Below are positions 26,480 through 35,306 of a stretch of DNA of 64,000 bases, in pieces. The notes under the pieces are model-generated. The model did no database searches. It had not been told where the DNA came from and saw only the letters and a list, made by a program, of their open reading frames with translations. The first letter of the stretch is position 1. Every line of letters starts with the position of its first letter. The position numbers and the translations under genes are program-made. Source of the DNA: Halothermothrix sp. (lineage in GTDB: Bacteria; Bacillota; Halanaerobiia; DY22613); the NCBI GenBank assembly GCA_016841825.1, contig JAENYK010000002.1:310001-374000 (forward strand). The letters run 5' to 3'.

Positions 26480-26818
26480 ATGCGGAGGATAGTGATATCA
26501 CTTGCCGAGTGTCGATTATACCTGTTTGAAGATGGAAAAATAATTCGGAGTTATCCAGCGGCAGTAGGAAAACCGGTAACTCCTACACCGGTTGGTGAAT
26601 TTGAAATTAGACATAAATTGATGAATCCAGGGGGACCTTTTGGAACCAGGTGGATGAGTTTTAAACCTCACTATGGGATTCATGGGACGAATCGACCCAG
26701 TTTAGTCGGTCAAGCGGTTAGTCATGGGTGTATTAGGATGATTAATCAAGATGTGGAAGAATTATATCTTCTGGTTGAAGTGGGAACACCTGTTAAAATT
26801 ATAGAAGATTCTTTATAA
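26480..26818 (+). CDS. Minimal L,D-transpeptidase (YkuD domain), no export signal
   Basis: A 112-residue YkuD-domain protein. The active-site motif is complete: IHGTNRPSLVGQAVSHGCIR with the catalytic cysteine near residue 84. L,D-transpeptidases make 3-3 peptidoglycan cross-links or attach proteins outside the cell. Here the domain starts at once (MRRIVISLAECRLYLFEDG), with no signal peptide or membrane anchor. GGGGGG precedes ATG 26480; the earlier GTG 26453 adds only nine residues without a signal. It may be released by mother-cell lysis, act in a spore, or use a non-classical route. Confidence 0.85.
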   Translation: MRRIVISLAECRLYLFEDGKIIRSYPAAVGKPVTPTPVGEFEIRHKLMNPGGPFGTRWMSFKPHYGIHGTNRPSLVGQAVSHGCIRMINQDVEELYLLVEVGTPVKIIEDSL

Positions 26819-26831
26819 ATAAGATTATCTG

Positions 26832-26865
26832 AAGGGAACTAGTAGTAATAGTTCTCTTTTTTTAT
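26832..26865 (+). terminator. Intrinsic terminator
   Basis: AAGGGAACTA pairs with TAGTTCTCTT around GTAGTAA, then a run of T. Confidence 0.85.
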
Positions 26866-26956
26866 TATATAGTAATATTTATCTTTTATTTGAAAAAGGA
26901 TTAGAATCTAAACATGTAGAATTAAATTAAATATATATGTTACTCAACTAGGACTA

Positions 26957-26985
26957 TTGTCCTATTTTCATAGGTATGATATAAT
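26957..26985 (+). promoter_or_regulatory. Promoter of the pilus operon
   Basis: TTGTCC at 26957-26962, a 17-base spacer and TATAAT at 26980-26985 with an extended -10 (TGA just before). It is 70 bases before pilB. Confidence 0.7.
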
Positions 26986-27054
26986 GGAAATATAGTTCAT
27001 TTTCTTATGAACAATATAGAAAAATTGCTAACTTCTATAAGTAGGTGAATAAAA

Positions 27055-28725
27055 ATGAGCCAACCCAAATTAGGAAAACTCTTAATTGATTATAATTTAA
27101 TAACCCAGGAGCAGTTTGATCAAGCGCTTCGCATCCATGAACACTCCAATAAACGTATTGGTGAGATTTTGATAGACTTAGGTTTTATTACGGAAAATCA
27201 ATTGGTACAAGTTCTGGAATTCCAATTGGGAGTACCCCATATGGATCTGACAAAGTATGATATTGACCAACGGTTAATCCGATATATTCCGGAGAGTATC
27301 GCCAGACGCCATCGAGTTGTGCCAATTGAGAAGCATGGAAATGTTTTGAAGGTGGCGATGGCTGATCCGCTGGATATTTTTGCTATTGATGATATAAAAT
27401 TGAATGCCAGATGTAAGATAGAGGCTTTGATCGCTTCTGTAAGCGAGATTGATAAAGCTATCGATCGTCTCTACACAGTTAAAGGTCTGGCTGATGAGAC
27501 TCTGGAGGTATCTAGCTTACCTGAAAATCCTGAAGATCTCCAGGTTGCTGAACTTAGACGTCTGGTTGAAGATGCTCCTATTGTCCGTTTGACTAATTTA
27601 TTGATTAGGCAGGCAGTTCAACAAAGGGCCAGTGATATACATATTGAGCCTTTGAAAGAAGAAGTTAGGGTACGATATCGGATTGATGGTGTCTTACACG
27701 AGTTTCGAACTTTACCGAAAAATAATCAACCGGCTCTGATTTCCAGATTAAAGATCATGGCGGGTCTGGACATAGCTGAACGCCGTAAACCTCAAGATGG
27801 TCGGATGGAATTAAAGCATACTGAAGGGGATATTGATATTCGTGTTTCCACTGTTCCCACCATTTATGGCGAGAAGGTGGTTCTTAGAATTTTGAATAAA
27901 AAATCTCAATTATTAGATATTGATCTATTAGGTTTTTCCGTTAGAAATAAACTGCATTTTGAGCAGATACTAAAAAAGCCGTATGGAATTGTGTTGGTTA
28001 CTGGGCCAACCGGAAGTGGTAAATCCACCACGTTATTTGCGGCTTTAAATAAATTGAATGATGTCTCGAAGAATATTTCTACTGTCGAGGATCCGGTAGA
28101 GTATCAGTTGGAGGGAGTTAATCAGATTCAGGTAAATCGTAAAGCTGATCTGACTTTTGCATCAATTCTTCGATCAATCTTGCGCCAGGATCCTGATATT
28201 ATAATGATTGGAGAGATTCGAGATAGTGAGACTGCTTCAATTGCGGTGAAAGCAGCTCTGACTGGTCATCTGGTGCTGAGCACAATTCATACTAATGATG
28301 CTCCCAGTGCGATTACCAGATTGATTGACATGGGTGTTGAGCCTTATCTGATGGCTTCATCTTTGATTGGTGTAGTAGCTCAGCGCCTGGTTCGCAAAAT
28401 TTGTCCAGTCTGTAAGGAGAGATTTGAACCATCCGGGGAGATGAGATTATATCTGGGTGAAGAAGTAGGGCAGCAGATACAGTATCTCTATCGGGGTAAA
28501 GGGTGTTCTGAGTGTTCTAATACTGGCTATCAAGGCCAGATAGCGATTCATGAGATTCTGATTCCTGAACGTCAGATTAGAGCACTTATCACTCAAAATC
28601 GCTCAACAGATGAAATCCGGGATGTAGCTATTGCCAATGGCTTAATGACTTTAAAAATGGATGGAATAGAGAAAGCAATCAAAGGGTTGACCAGTTTAGA
28701 GGAGATAATGCGTGTGGCCATCTAA
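27055..28725 (+). CDS. pilB: Type IV pilus assembly ATPase PilB
   Basis: A 556-residue GspE/PilB extension ATPase. The N-terminal GspE-N domain spans about 1-145, followed by the secretion ATPase core. Walker A GPTGSGKSTT lies at about 317-326, the Asp/His boxes include SDIHIEP and STVEDPVEYQLEG, Walker B is IIMIGEIRDSETA, and two cysteine pairs (CPVC, CSEC) form the zinc site. It powers pilus extension. First gene of the operon; PilT is the opposing retraction motor. A structured RNA begins directly after its stop codon. Confidence 0.95.
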   Translation: MSQPKLGKLLIDYNLITQEQFDQALRIHEHSNKRIGEILIDLGFITENQLVQVLEFQLGVPHMDLTKYDIDQRLIRYIPESIARRHRVVPIEKHGNVLKVAMADPLDIFAIDDIKLNARCKIEALIASVSEIDKAIDRLYTVKGLADETLEVSSLPENPEDLQVAELRRLVEDAPIVRLTNLLIRQAVQQRASDIHIEPLKEEVRVRYRIDGVLHEFRTLPKNNQPALISRLKIMAGLDIAERRKPQDGRMELKHTEGDIDIRVSTVPTIYGEKVVLRILNKKSQLLDIDLLGFSVRNKLHFEQILKKPYGIVLVTGPTGSGKSTTLFAALNKLNDVSKNISTVEDPVEYQLEGVNQIQVNRKADLTFASILRSILRQDPDIIMIGEIRDSETASIAVKAALTGHLVLSTIHTNDAPSAITRLIDMGVEPYLMASSLIGVVAQRLVRKICPVCKERFEPSGEMRLYLGEEVGQQIQYLYRGKGCSECSNTGYQGQIAIHEILIPERQIRALITQNRSTDEIRDVAIANGLMTLKMDGIEKAIKGLTSLEEIMRVAI

Positions 28726-28862
28726 TTTAACGACATTTCAGACAGGAAGTCTCCGGCAGCTATAGGTGGGAATATATAACTGAAGGTCTTTTACTTCGGT
28801 GGAGGTATAATCTTCTGCTGAAGTCGTTAAACTTAAGGTATTCACGCTTGCTGTTAATGGGA
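28726..28862 (+). ncRNA. Structured RNA element, copy A (pilB-pilT)
   Basis: TTTAACGAC (28726-28734) pairs with GTCGTTAAA (28823-28831) and TTCAG (28737-28741) with CTGAA (28818-28822). Inside are CTCC/GGAG (28751-28754 with 28801-28804) and a 7-bp hairpin ACTGAAG/CTTCGGT (28779-28785 with 28794-28800). Downstream lies ACTTAAGG and a weakened version of the hairpin that is perfect in copy B. Copy B (37307-37446) is homologous and keeps most helices by compensating changes. No match to a riboswitch class I know (c-di-GMP I/II, c-di-AMP, lysine, THF were considered). Confidence 0.7.
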
Positions 28863-28937
28863 CTTTTGTACTAATGGTCAGTGTGGCAAATAACGATTAA
28901 GGTAGCTATCTGTTAGAGAAAGGTGGGTTTTAGAAGA

Positions 28938-30041
28938 ATGATTAATGTTGAACAGTTATTGCGTGATGTAGCCTCTGATTTTCTAATTTCAGATCTACAT
29001 TTGACAGTGAATACTGCTCCGATCATTAGGAAAAATGGCGATTTACAGCCTTTTGGTAAATATAGAGATACTATCCTGAGTTATGTTGACCTGATTGAGA
29101 TAGCCAAACACTTAATGAATGAGGTGCAGTTTGCTGATTTTGAGGAGAGGGGAGAACATGATTTTTCCTATAGTATGCAGAATATTGGTCGCTTTCGGGT
29201 TAATGCATATCACCAGCGGGGAGCAGTGGGTCTGGCTCTAAGGATTATTCCTGGGGACATACCAACAATAGACGAACTGGGATTGCCCCAGGTGGTAAAA
29301 GAACTGGCAGACAGGAAAAATGGTCTAATTCTGTGTACTGGGCCTACCGGGAGTGGTAAATCAACAACTTTAGCTGCGATGTTAAATCTGATCAATTCTA
29401 CCCGGACATGCCATATCTTAACTCTGGAGGATCCAATTGAATATCTGCATTCGCATCAAAAAAGTTTAATTCATCAGCGGGAGATAGGAGCAGATACTCG
29501 CTCTTTCGCCAATGGTATGAGATCTGCATTGCGTCAGGACCCGGATGTAATCCTGGTAGGCGAGATGAGAGATTTAGAGACTATTACGATAGCTTTGGAA
29601 GCGGCGGAGACTGGTCATCTGGTATTTGCCACATTACATACTAATGATGCTCCGGGAACTATCGATAGAATTATTGATGTTTTTCCACCCAATCAGCAGC
29701 AGCAGGTCAGAACCCAGTTATCTGCAGTGCTGCAGGGAGTAATAGCTCAACAGTTAATCAAGCGGATTGATCAGCCGGGTAGAGCGGCTGCACTGGAGAT
29801 TATGGTGGTCATTCCTGCGATCAGAAATTTGATTAGAGAGAGTAAAGCACATCAGATATATTCAGCGATGCAGACCGGAGCCAAATATGGGATGCAGACT
29901 ATGGATTCCAGTCTAATTAGATTATGCAGAGAAGGAATTATTAGTTTTGAAGAGGGGAGAGCCAGGGCAGTTAATGAAGAATTTTTTGAAAGATTGGCTC
30001 GCCGTCCTGAACAGTCAGCTCTGGTTAAATCTGAGTATTGA
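28938..30041 (+). CDS. pilT: Type IV pilus retraction ATPase PilT
   Basis: A 367-residue hexameric ATPase that depolymerises the pilus and drives twitching. Seen: N-terminal PAS-like domain with SDLHLTVNTAPIIRKNGDL, Walker A GPTGSGKST near 135-143, ILTLEDPIEYLHSHQKS, ALRQDPDVILVGEMRDLETI (Walker B) and GHLVFATLHTNDAPGTIDRI. The AIRNLIRESK motif, important for retraction in PilT, is intact. The frame is open from GTG 28923; ATG 28938 follows AAAGGTGG. It is preceded by the copy A structured RNA. Confidence 0.95.
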   Translation: MINVEQLLRDVASDFLISDLHLTVNTAPIIRKNGDLQPFGKYRDTILSYVDLIEIAKHLMNEVQFADFEERGEHDFSYSMQNIGRFRVNAYHQRGAVGLALRIIPGDIPTIDELGLPQVVKELADRKNGLILCTGPTGSGKSTTLAAMLNLINSTRTCHILTLEDPIEYLHSHQKSLIHQREIGADTRSFANGMRSALRQDPDVILVGEMRDLETITIALEAAETGHLVFATLHTNDAPGTIDRIIDVFPPNQQQQVRTQLSAVLQGVIAQQLIKRIDQPGRAAALEIMVVIPAIRNLIRESKAHQIYSAMQTGAKYGMQTMDSSLIRLCREGIISFEEGRARAVNEEFFERLARRPEQSALVKSEY

Positions 30042-30088
30042 TCTGCAGAGCAGTGAAAATCCAAGAATAGTTGAGGTGTAATCTAAAT

Positions 30089-31297
30089 ATGCCACCTGAG
30101 TTTATTTATAAAGCTAAAACTCCAGATAGCAAATTTGTCAAAGGAACGATGCAGGCTGAATCCCGTCTGGATGTGGCTGATTATATTCACAAACAGAATT
30201 ATTATGTGGTTAGTATAGAGGAGAAGAAGGATATTGATTTGAAGAAGATTTTAAAATTCTTTAATCGGATTAAACTTAAAGAACTGGCGGTGCTTAGTCG
30301 TCAGTTTGCTGTGCTCTTTAATGCCGGAGTTCCAATTGTTCAGTGTCTGGATATCTTAATTGACCAGATAGAGAATAAACATTTGAAGCGAGAGATGGCA
30401 GAGATCTATCAAGATGTAGAAGTAGGAATGTCCTTTTCAGAGGCTCTGGAGAGACGTGAAGCTACATTTCCGATTCTGTATTCCCGAATGATTAATGCCG
30501 GAGAGACTGGTGGTATTCTCGATGTGGTTATGAATCGTTTGGCCGACTATTATGAACGGGAGAGCGAATTGATGTCTAGAGTGCAGTCTGCCATGATTTA
30601 TCCGATTGTTTTATTATTTATTGCTGTAATTGTAATAATCTTTCTGATGACTACAGTGGTTCCGGTATTTGCTGAACTGTTTTCCAGTATGGGGGGAACC
30701 TTGCCTTTGCCAACCAGAATTGTGATTGGAGCCAGTAATATTTTGTCGGAGTACTGGTATTTAATTCTAATCTTTGGATTTATATTTATTGTAAGTTTAA
30801 TAAGTTACCTGAGAAGTCCCAAGGGGAAGTATAAATTTCATAATCTACAGCTTAAATTACCGATATTCGGAAAACTGATTATTAAGATTGAAGTAGCCCG
30901 TTTTACCAGAACTCTGGGAAGTTTGCTAAAGAGTGGAGTGCCCATAATGGAAGCTTTGCGAGTTGTTGAAAAGATTATTTCAAATCAGATTATTGCTAAT
31001 CGCTTAACTGATGCCAGATTAAGAGTCAGGGAAGGAATAAGGTTATCTGAACCTTTACGGGAGAGTGGAGTTTTTCCCCGAATGATGGTGCAGATGTTGG
31101 CAGTTGGAGAAGAGACAGGAACTATGGATGAGATGTTTGAAAAGATTGCTCAATTTTATGATAAAGAAGCTGAGAATTCTATTAAGGCAACAATGTCGCT
31201 AATCGAACCATTATTGATCATCTTGATGGCGGTATTTGTCGGGTTTATCGTTATTGCTATTGTAATGCCGATGTTTGGTATGATGGATCTGATTTAA
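30089..31297 (+). CDS. pilC: Type IV pilus platform protein PilC
   Basis: A 402-residue inner-membrane platform protein (GspF family). It has two homologous cytoplasmic domains (about 65-190 and 270-395), each with the LARFTRTL/SRQFAVLFNAGVPI and GEETGTMDEM/GETGGILDVV motifs. Three hydrophobic helices occur near 170-195, 225-245 and 375-400. It couples the PilB/PilT motors to pilin insertion. GAGGTG lies 10 bases before ATG 30089; the open frame starts at TTG 30071 without a better site. Confidence 0.94.
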   Translation: MPPEFIYKAKTPDSKFVKGTMQAESRLDVADYIHKQNYYVVSIEEKKDIDLKKILKFFNRIKLKELAVLSRQFAVLFNAGVPIVQCLDILIDQIENKHLKREMAEIYQDVEVGMSFSEALERREATFPILYSRMINAGETGGILDVVMNRLADYYERESELMSRVQSAMIYPIVLLFIAVIVIIFLMTTVVPVFAELFSSMGGTLPLPTRIVIGASNILSEYWYLILIFGFIFIVSLISYLRSPKGKYKFHNLQLKLPIFGKLIIKIEVARFTRTLGSLLKSGVPIMEALRVVEKIISNQIIANRLTDARLRVREGIRLSEPLRESGVFPRMMVQMLAVGEETGTMDEMFEKIAQFYDKEAENSIKATMSLIEPLLIILMAVFVGFIVIAIVMPMFGMMDLI

Positions 31298-31406
31298 GTT
31301 GAGTTCCAATGGTGGTCTATGGTCTGAGAGATCATAAAACTTATGACAAAGTTTGTCCTAATTTATGTTGGAGGACAGATCTTTTCTGAAGGGAGGTGAA
31401 ATTCAG

Positions 31407-31829
31407 ATGATTATGCGGAAGATTAGAAAAGCTTTGGAGAGTAAAGAAGGTTTTACTCTGGTAGAACTGTTAGTAGTCATTGCAGTTTTAGGCATCTTAG
31501 CTGCGATTGCCGTTCCTAGATTCGCTGATATGAGAGCTAAGGCACGGGAAACTAAAGCTATCGCTGAGGTCAAACAGGTTCAAACAGGTTTAGAGTTATA
31601 CTATGCGGAACATGGTGTGTATCCTGCTGATGGTGCAGATCTGGATGCTGCTGATGGTCCATTGATAGAGTACATTAATGTGGAGGATTTAGCCAATTTT
31701 GATCTGGAATATGAACTAGATGCTAATGGAGTTTATACTATTACTGCTACTTATGATTCAAACGGTGATGACAGTGTAGATGTTGGTTCAGATGCTGCTT
31801 TGACGATTACTCGAGATAATATTGAGTAA
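31407..31829 (+). CDS. Major pilin / type II pseudopilin (PilA/GspG-like)
   Basis: A 140-residue prepilin. A short leader ends KEG, cleaved before Phe in GFTLVELLVVIAVLGILAAI, the class III signal with Glu5 and a hydrophobic helix. The globular part ends with an acidic loop DSNGDDSVDVGSD that resembles a calcium site, like that in GspG major pseudopilins. GGGAGGTGA precedes ATG 31407. Its place after pilC and strong ribosome binding site suggest it is the main structural pilin of this operon. Confidence 0.88.
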   Translation: MIMRKIRKALESKEGFTLVELLVVIAVLGILAAIAVPRFADMRAKARETKAIAEVKQVQTGLELYYAEHGVYPADGADLDAADGPLIEYINVEDLANFDLEYELDANGVYTITATYDSNGDDSVDVGSDAALTITRDNIE

Positions 31830-31865
31830 TTCTGAGAGAGGACAAGATAGCACTTAAGGGAATAT

Positions 31866-31885
31866 AGCCCTGAATTTTCAGGGCT
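31866..31885 (+). terminator. Small hairpin after the pilin gene
   Basis: AGCCCTG and CAGGGCT enclose AATTTT. There is no T-run, so it is more likely an mRNA-stability hairpin or weak attenuator than a terminator. Confidence 0.4.
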
Positions 31886-31926
31886 TACTCCCTCCTGGGT
31901 GAATATTTCATTTTTTGGAGGTGATT

Positions 31927-32349
31927 ATGATTCGTAGTGAAGAAGGTTTTACCTTAATTGAATTATTGGTGACCATTGCTTTTATCGGGATTGTAATCAT
32001 TTCCTTTACTTTGGTTTTTACTAATTCTATCTATCTGGGCAAGATGTCTGAAAAACGCAATCAGGCGGTAAATTTGGCTGAGTTGGTAGTCGAAAACCTG
32101 CAAACCTATAATTTTGAATCGGCAGATCTGACTCAGGGTGAACACGTTTATTCTTTGGTTGGATTGACAGAAGGTTTTACTGCTAAATATCAGATAACAG
32201 ATCCCCGGATTGACGAAACAGGTAAATGGGATGACCAGGGGAACCCTTTACTCAAGACGGTTACTGTAACTATTGAATGGACGGAGGGGAATCATTCTCG
32301 AATGATAGAAGTAACCACATATCGGGCTAAGACAGTCTTATCTGACTAG
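31927..32349 (+). CDS. Minor pilin, PilV/GspI-like
   Basis: A 140-residue prepilin with a class III signal: MIRSEEG then FTLIELLVTIAFIGIVIISF, the hydrophobic helix with Glu5. The C-terminal domain is short and beta-rich (VTVTIEWTEGNHSRMIEVTTYR), similar to PilV/GspI-type minor pilins that sit at or near the pilus tip. GGAGGTGATT leads to ATG 31927. The next gene starts 13 bases downstream. Confidence 0.8.
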   Translation: MIRSEEGFTLIELLVTIAFIGIVIISFTLVFTNSIYLGKMSEKRNQAVNLAELVVENLQTYNFESADLTQGEHVYSLVGLTEGFTAKYQITDPRIDETGKWDDQGNPLLKTVTVTIEWTEGNHSRMIEVTTYRAKTVLSD

Positions 32350-32362
32350 AAGGGTGATATTT

Positions 32363-33076
32363 ATGAAGATTTCTGATTTGAAAAGAGATGACTATAAACA
32401 GGCGGGTTTTACTCTGGTAGAAATATTAATGGTTTTGGCTATTTTTGGAATTCTAATGGTAGCTGTTCAGACTATGTTTACTACCGGAATGGATCTTTTT
32501 AATCGGGAGAAGGCTGATTTGGAGGTCAGGCAACAGCTGTATTTTGCTGTTGAGGGGTTGTTAAAAAATATTCGCAACACGTCGGGAGACAAGATTGAAC
32601 TTCCCCGGGATTCTGCTGAATATACCGAAATCGTGGTTGATCAAACCAGATATTATCTTGAAGGGGACAAATTTTATAGTGAAGTGGCGGGGATCAGGCG
32701 GCGCATAGCTGAAAAGATTGATCTGTTAGAGTTTAGTGTAATCTGTGAGGCGAAAAAGGGTGTTTATGATTACTATGATCCACAGACTTTGATATTTTAT
32801 GATAATGATGGCAATCTGGAAGATTATGATCCCTCTATCAAAGGGATGGTAGTAGCTTTTACTGGTAATTTTGCTGGTGAAGTTGGAAGTATATATCGTC
32901 GAATTGTGGATTATGATCATGGGTGGTTTGAGATCGATAGGGGTTTTTCTTTTGGAGTTGTGCCTGACAGCAACCATTATGCCATTGGGGATATTTATCA
33001 GATCAGGTTACAAACTTTTGCTGGTGGGAGTAAAGAGGGGTGCGAAGTGATAACGGGAGCTAAACCTCGACTTTGA
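32363..33076 (+). CDS. Minor pilin, PilW/GspJ-like
   Basis: A 237-residue prepilin with leader MKISDLKRDDYKQAG cleaved before FTLVEILMVLAIFGILMV. The larger C-terminal domain starts with RQQLYFAVEGLLKNIRNTSG, the region typical of PilW/GspJ proteins. AAGGGTGAT precedes ATG 32363. It is probably a minor pilin of the tip complex, next to the PilV-like and PilX-like proteins. Confidence 0.8.
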   Translation: MKISDLKRDDYKQAGFTLVEILMVLAIFGILMVAVQTMFTTGMDLFNREKADLEVRQQLYFAVEGLLKNIRNTSGDKIELPRDSAEYTEIVVDQTRYYLEGDKFYSEVAGIRRRIAEKIDLLEFSVICEAKKGVYDYYDPQTLIFYDNDGNLEDYDPSIKGMVVAFTGNFAGEVGSIYRRIVDYDHGWFEIDRGFSFGVVPDSNHYAIGDIYQIRLQTFAGGSKEGCEVITGAKPRL

Positions 33077-33094
33077 TTGAAGGGGGTGTTTACT

Positions 33095-34204
33095 ATGATG
33101 AAATATTTGCGTGGAGAAGTGGGAGTAACCCTGGTCTCAGTGATGATAATTATCGTTCTTACCACTATACTGGGGGCAGGATTACTGACTTCTGCAACTA
33201 TGGAATATAAGATAGTACACCGTCTGGAAGACCGTAAACAGGCCTATTATCTGGCTCAGGCAGGTATAGAATATGCCAGATATAGATTGCAAAAAGATTT
33301 AACATGGCGAGTAGAGGAGTCAGAACCTCAGTATCTTGGTAATGGGTATTTTGTTCTAAGTATAGTCGATAATGGAGACAACCAACTGCTGCTTAGATCG
33401 ACAGGTTGGGTAGCTGATGTTAGTAAGACTTTAGAAGTTGATCTGTTGTATACTACGGCTGGAGGAACAGAATTAGTTGAAGAATTGGCTGGCTACTTGA
33501 TAATCAGCGGTGGCGCTACTATGCAGTTTAGTAATCATATTATATTAGATGGTGATATAAGATCCAATGGTGATATCGAATTTTATAATAGGAAGACAAT
33601 ACCAGGGGATGTTCTGATTATAGCCAGCGGCAGGGTTATTGAACATCATCATAATCCTCCTTTGGTGCAGGAACAGATTATCCAAAATGCAGATGAATAT
33701 CTGATTCCGGAAGTAGATTGGGATCAATTACGGGATCTGGCTTTGGCAGAGGGTCGTTATATGACTCAATGGGATCAAGGCCAATTTAGAGATGGGGTAG
33801 TTAATTATATCGAGGGCGATGTAAACTTAAATCCAGCAGTAGACTTAAGCTTACAGGGTATTTTGGTGATTAATGGTGCTTTGAGAGCTAATAACAGCTT
33901 TAGGATTAATCAGGGCAGACCTAATAATCGATTGATGATCTTTGTGGATGGATCAGTGACTATGAATAATCGGGCAGAGATTAATGCAGCTATCTTTGCT
34001 ACGGACCGAATAGAATGTTATAATCATACAGAGATTGATGGTGCTCTTTATTCCAGGAAAACAGTAAGGTGTACAAATTTTGCTAATATTAGTTTGGAGT
34101 CAGGTCATCTACTGCAGTCGATTGTTGAAGAATTCTTTATATCCACTGGGTCTGGTGATGCGTCAGATCAAAGTATGTCATTGTCTGGTTGGCGAGAGAT
34201 TTAG
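33095..34204 (+). CDS. PilX-like pilus protein with beta-helix-like C-terminus
   Basis: A 369-residue protein. The N-terminus MMKYLRGEVGVTLVSVMIII is a PilX-type pilin-like helix with alanine-rich continuation (AYYLAQAGIEYARYRLQ), but the cleavage Gly is followed by Val rather than Phe. Residues about 150-350 contain repeated short strands such as LIISGGATMQFSNHIILDGD, LVINGALRANNSF and MFVDG-like VDGSVTMNNRAEINAAIF, suggesting a beta-helix or bactofilin-like fold. It is much longer than classic PilX (about 180-200), so the extra domain may be an adhesive tip module. AAGGGGGTG precedes ATG 33095. Confidence 0.75.
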   Translation: MMKYLRGEVGVTLVSVMIIIVLTTILGAGLLTSATMEYKIVHRLEDRKQAYYLAQAGIEYARYRLQKDLTWRVEESEPQYLGNGYFVLSIVDNGDNQLLLRSTGWVADVSKTLEVDLLYTTAGGTELVEELAGYLIISGGATMQFSNHIILDGDIRSNGDIEFYNRKTIPGDVLIIASGRVIEHHHNPPLVQEQIIQNADEYLIPEVDWDQLRDLALAEGRYMTQWDQGQFRDGVVNYIEGDVNLNPAVDLSLQGILVINGALRANNSFRINQGRPNNRLMIFVDGSVTMNNRAEINAAIFATDRIECYNHTEIDGALYSRKTVRCTNFANISLESGHLLQSIVEEFFISTGSGDASDQSMSLSGWREI

Positions 34205-34218
34205 GAAGGAAGATATCT

Positions 34219-35304
34219 ATGACTATTTTAAAACTAAATCAAACATATCTGGGGATTGATATTGGCAGTCAAAACATTAAAGGGATTAAAATCAAAAAAA
34301 GTATTCAGGGTTTTAAGATTGTTGAGATGGGTAGTGTGGAGATTCCGAAAGGAGCGATTAAACAAGGTTTATTTTTTGACCAAAATGTGGCGATTAACTT
34401 AATCCGTGAGCTTCAGAGCCAGCTCAAAGCCGGAAATCTGGGAGCATATATCGGTTTCTCGGGTCAACACGCTATTATTAGAGAGATTGAATTACCAGTG
34501 ATGACAGAGAAAGAGCTTCATGAGGCTATCTTCTGGGAAGCGGAAAAAGTTTTGCCCTATTCAGTAGAAGAGGCGATTATAGACTGGATTATCCTTGAAC
34601 GTAAACGGGAGACTGATCAGATGATGAGTATTTTGTTGGTAGCAGGACGTCAGGATTATATTCAGTCTTTTTTAAAACCATTTAAAGCAGTAGGGATAAA
34701 ACCGTTAAATCTCAGCATTTTTCCCATTGCAATGATTCATCTTTTACAACATATACCTTCTTTTAATCAGCAATCCATAACTGCTATAATCGATATGGGT
34801 GCAGAGGTTACTCATCTATTGATCGCCAAAGAAGGAACTCCCTGGCTGAGCAGAACGATACCTACTGGGGGTAAAGACTATACGGAAGCCGTAGTTCAAT
34901 CCTTTGGAATTGACTTTGAGGAAGCGGAGAGTGCGAAAAGAGAACATGGAGGATTAGATAGTCAGGAAGTAGATTTTAATAAGCTTGATCTGATGACTAA
35001 CCCATTTTTGGGAATTGAAGAGATTTTGTATGGGGTAGCTCAAGATGTAATGAGTGAAATCAGACGTTCGTTTGTTCATTTTCAACTGCACAATCGAGGT
35101 CAGGAGATCCAGCAGATCTATCTGGTTGGAGGTTCAGCTTTACTCCCGGGTATGGCAAAACACTTGCAGCAATTTATGAATATATCGGTTACTCTACTGA
35201 ATTTAGCGGATTATTTTCAGTATGGTAAGGAACTAGAGCAGGTAATTGCACAGGATGGAATACTTTTTGCAGAGGCTCTTGGTCTGGCTTTAAGTGAGGT
35301 GTAG
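34219..35304 (+). CDS. pilM: Type IV pilus actin-like protein PilM
   Basis: A 361-residue cytoplasmic actin-fold ATPase that binds the PilN N-terminus and connects the motor with the PilNO complex. Phosphate-1 motif YLGIDIGSQNIKGIKI at 10-25, phosphate-2 region IIDMGAEVTHLLI and adenosine motif YLVGGSALLPGM are clear. The ATG 34219 start follows AGGAAGGA; the frame overlaps the preceding gene if taken from TTG 34189. PilN follows 2 bases after its stop. Confidence 0.92.
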   Translation: MTILKLNQTYLGIDIGSQNIKGIKIKKSIQGFKIVEMGSVEIPKGAIKQGLFFDQNVAINLIRELQSQLKAGNLGAYIGFSGQHAIIREIELPVMTEKELHEAIFWEAEKVLPYSVEEAIIDWIILERKRETDQMMSILLVAGRQDYIQSFLKPFKAVGIKPLNLSIFPIAMIHLLQHIPSFNQQSITAIIDMGAEVTHLLIAKEGTPWLSRTIPTGGKDYTEAVVQSFGIDFEEAESAKREHGGLDSQEVDFNKLDLMTNPFLGIEEILYGVAQDVMSEIRRSFVHFQLHNRGQEIQQIYLVGGSALLPGMAKHLQQFMNISVTLLNLADYFQYGKELEQVIAQDGILFAEALGLALSEV

Positions 35305-35306
35305 TT

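Noticed and set aside
28726-28862. Known c-di-GMP, c-di-AMP, lysine or THF riboswitch
   Set aside because: None of the consensus core sequences I know for these classes appear; kept as an unknown structured RNA.
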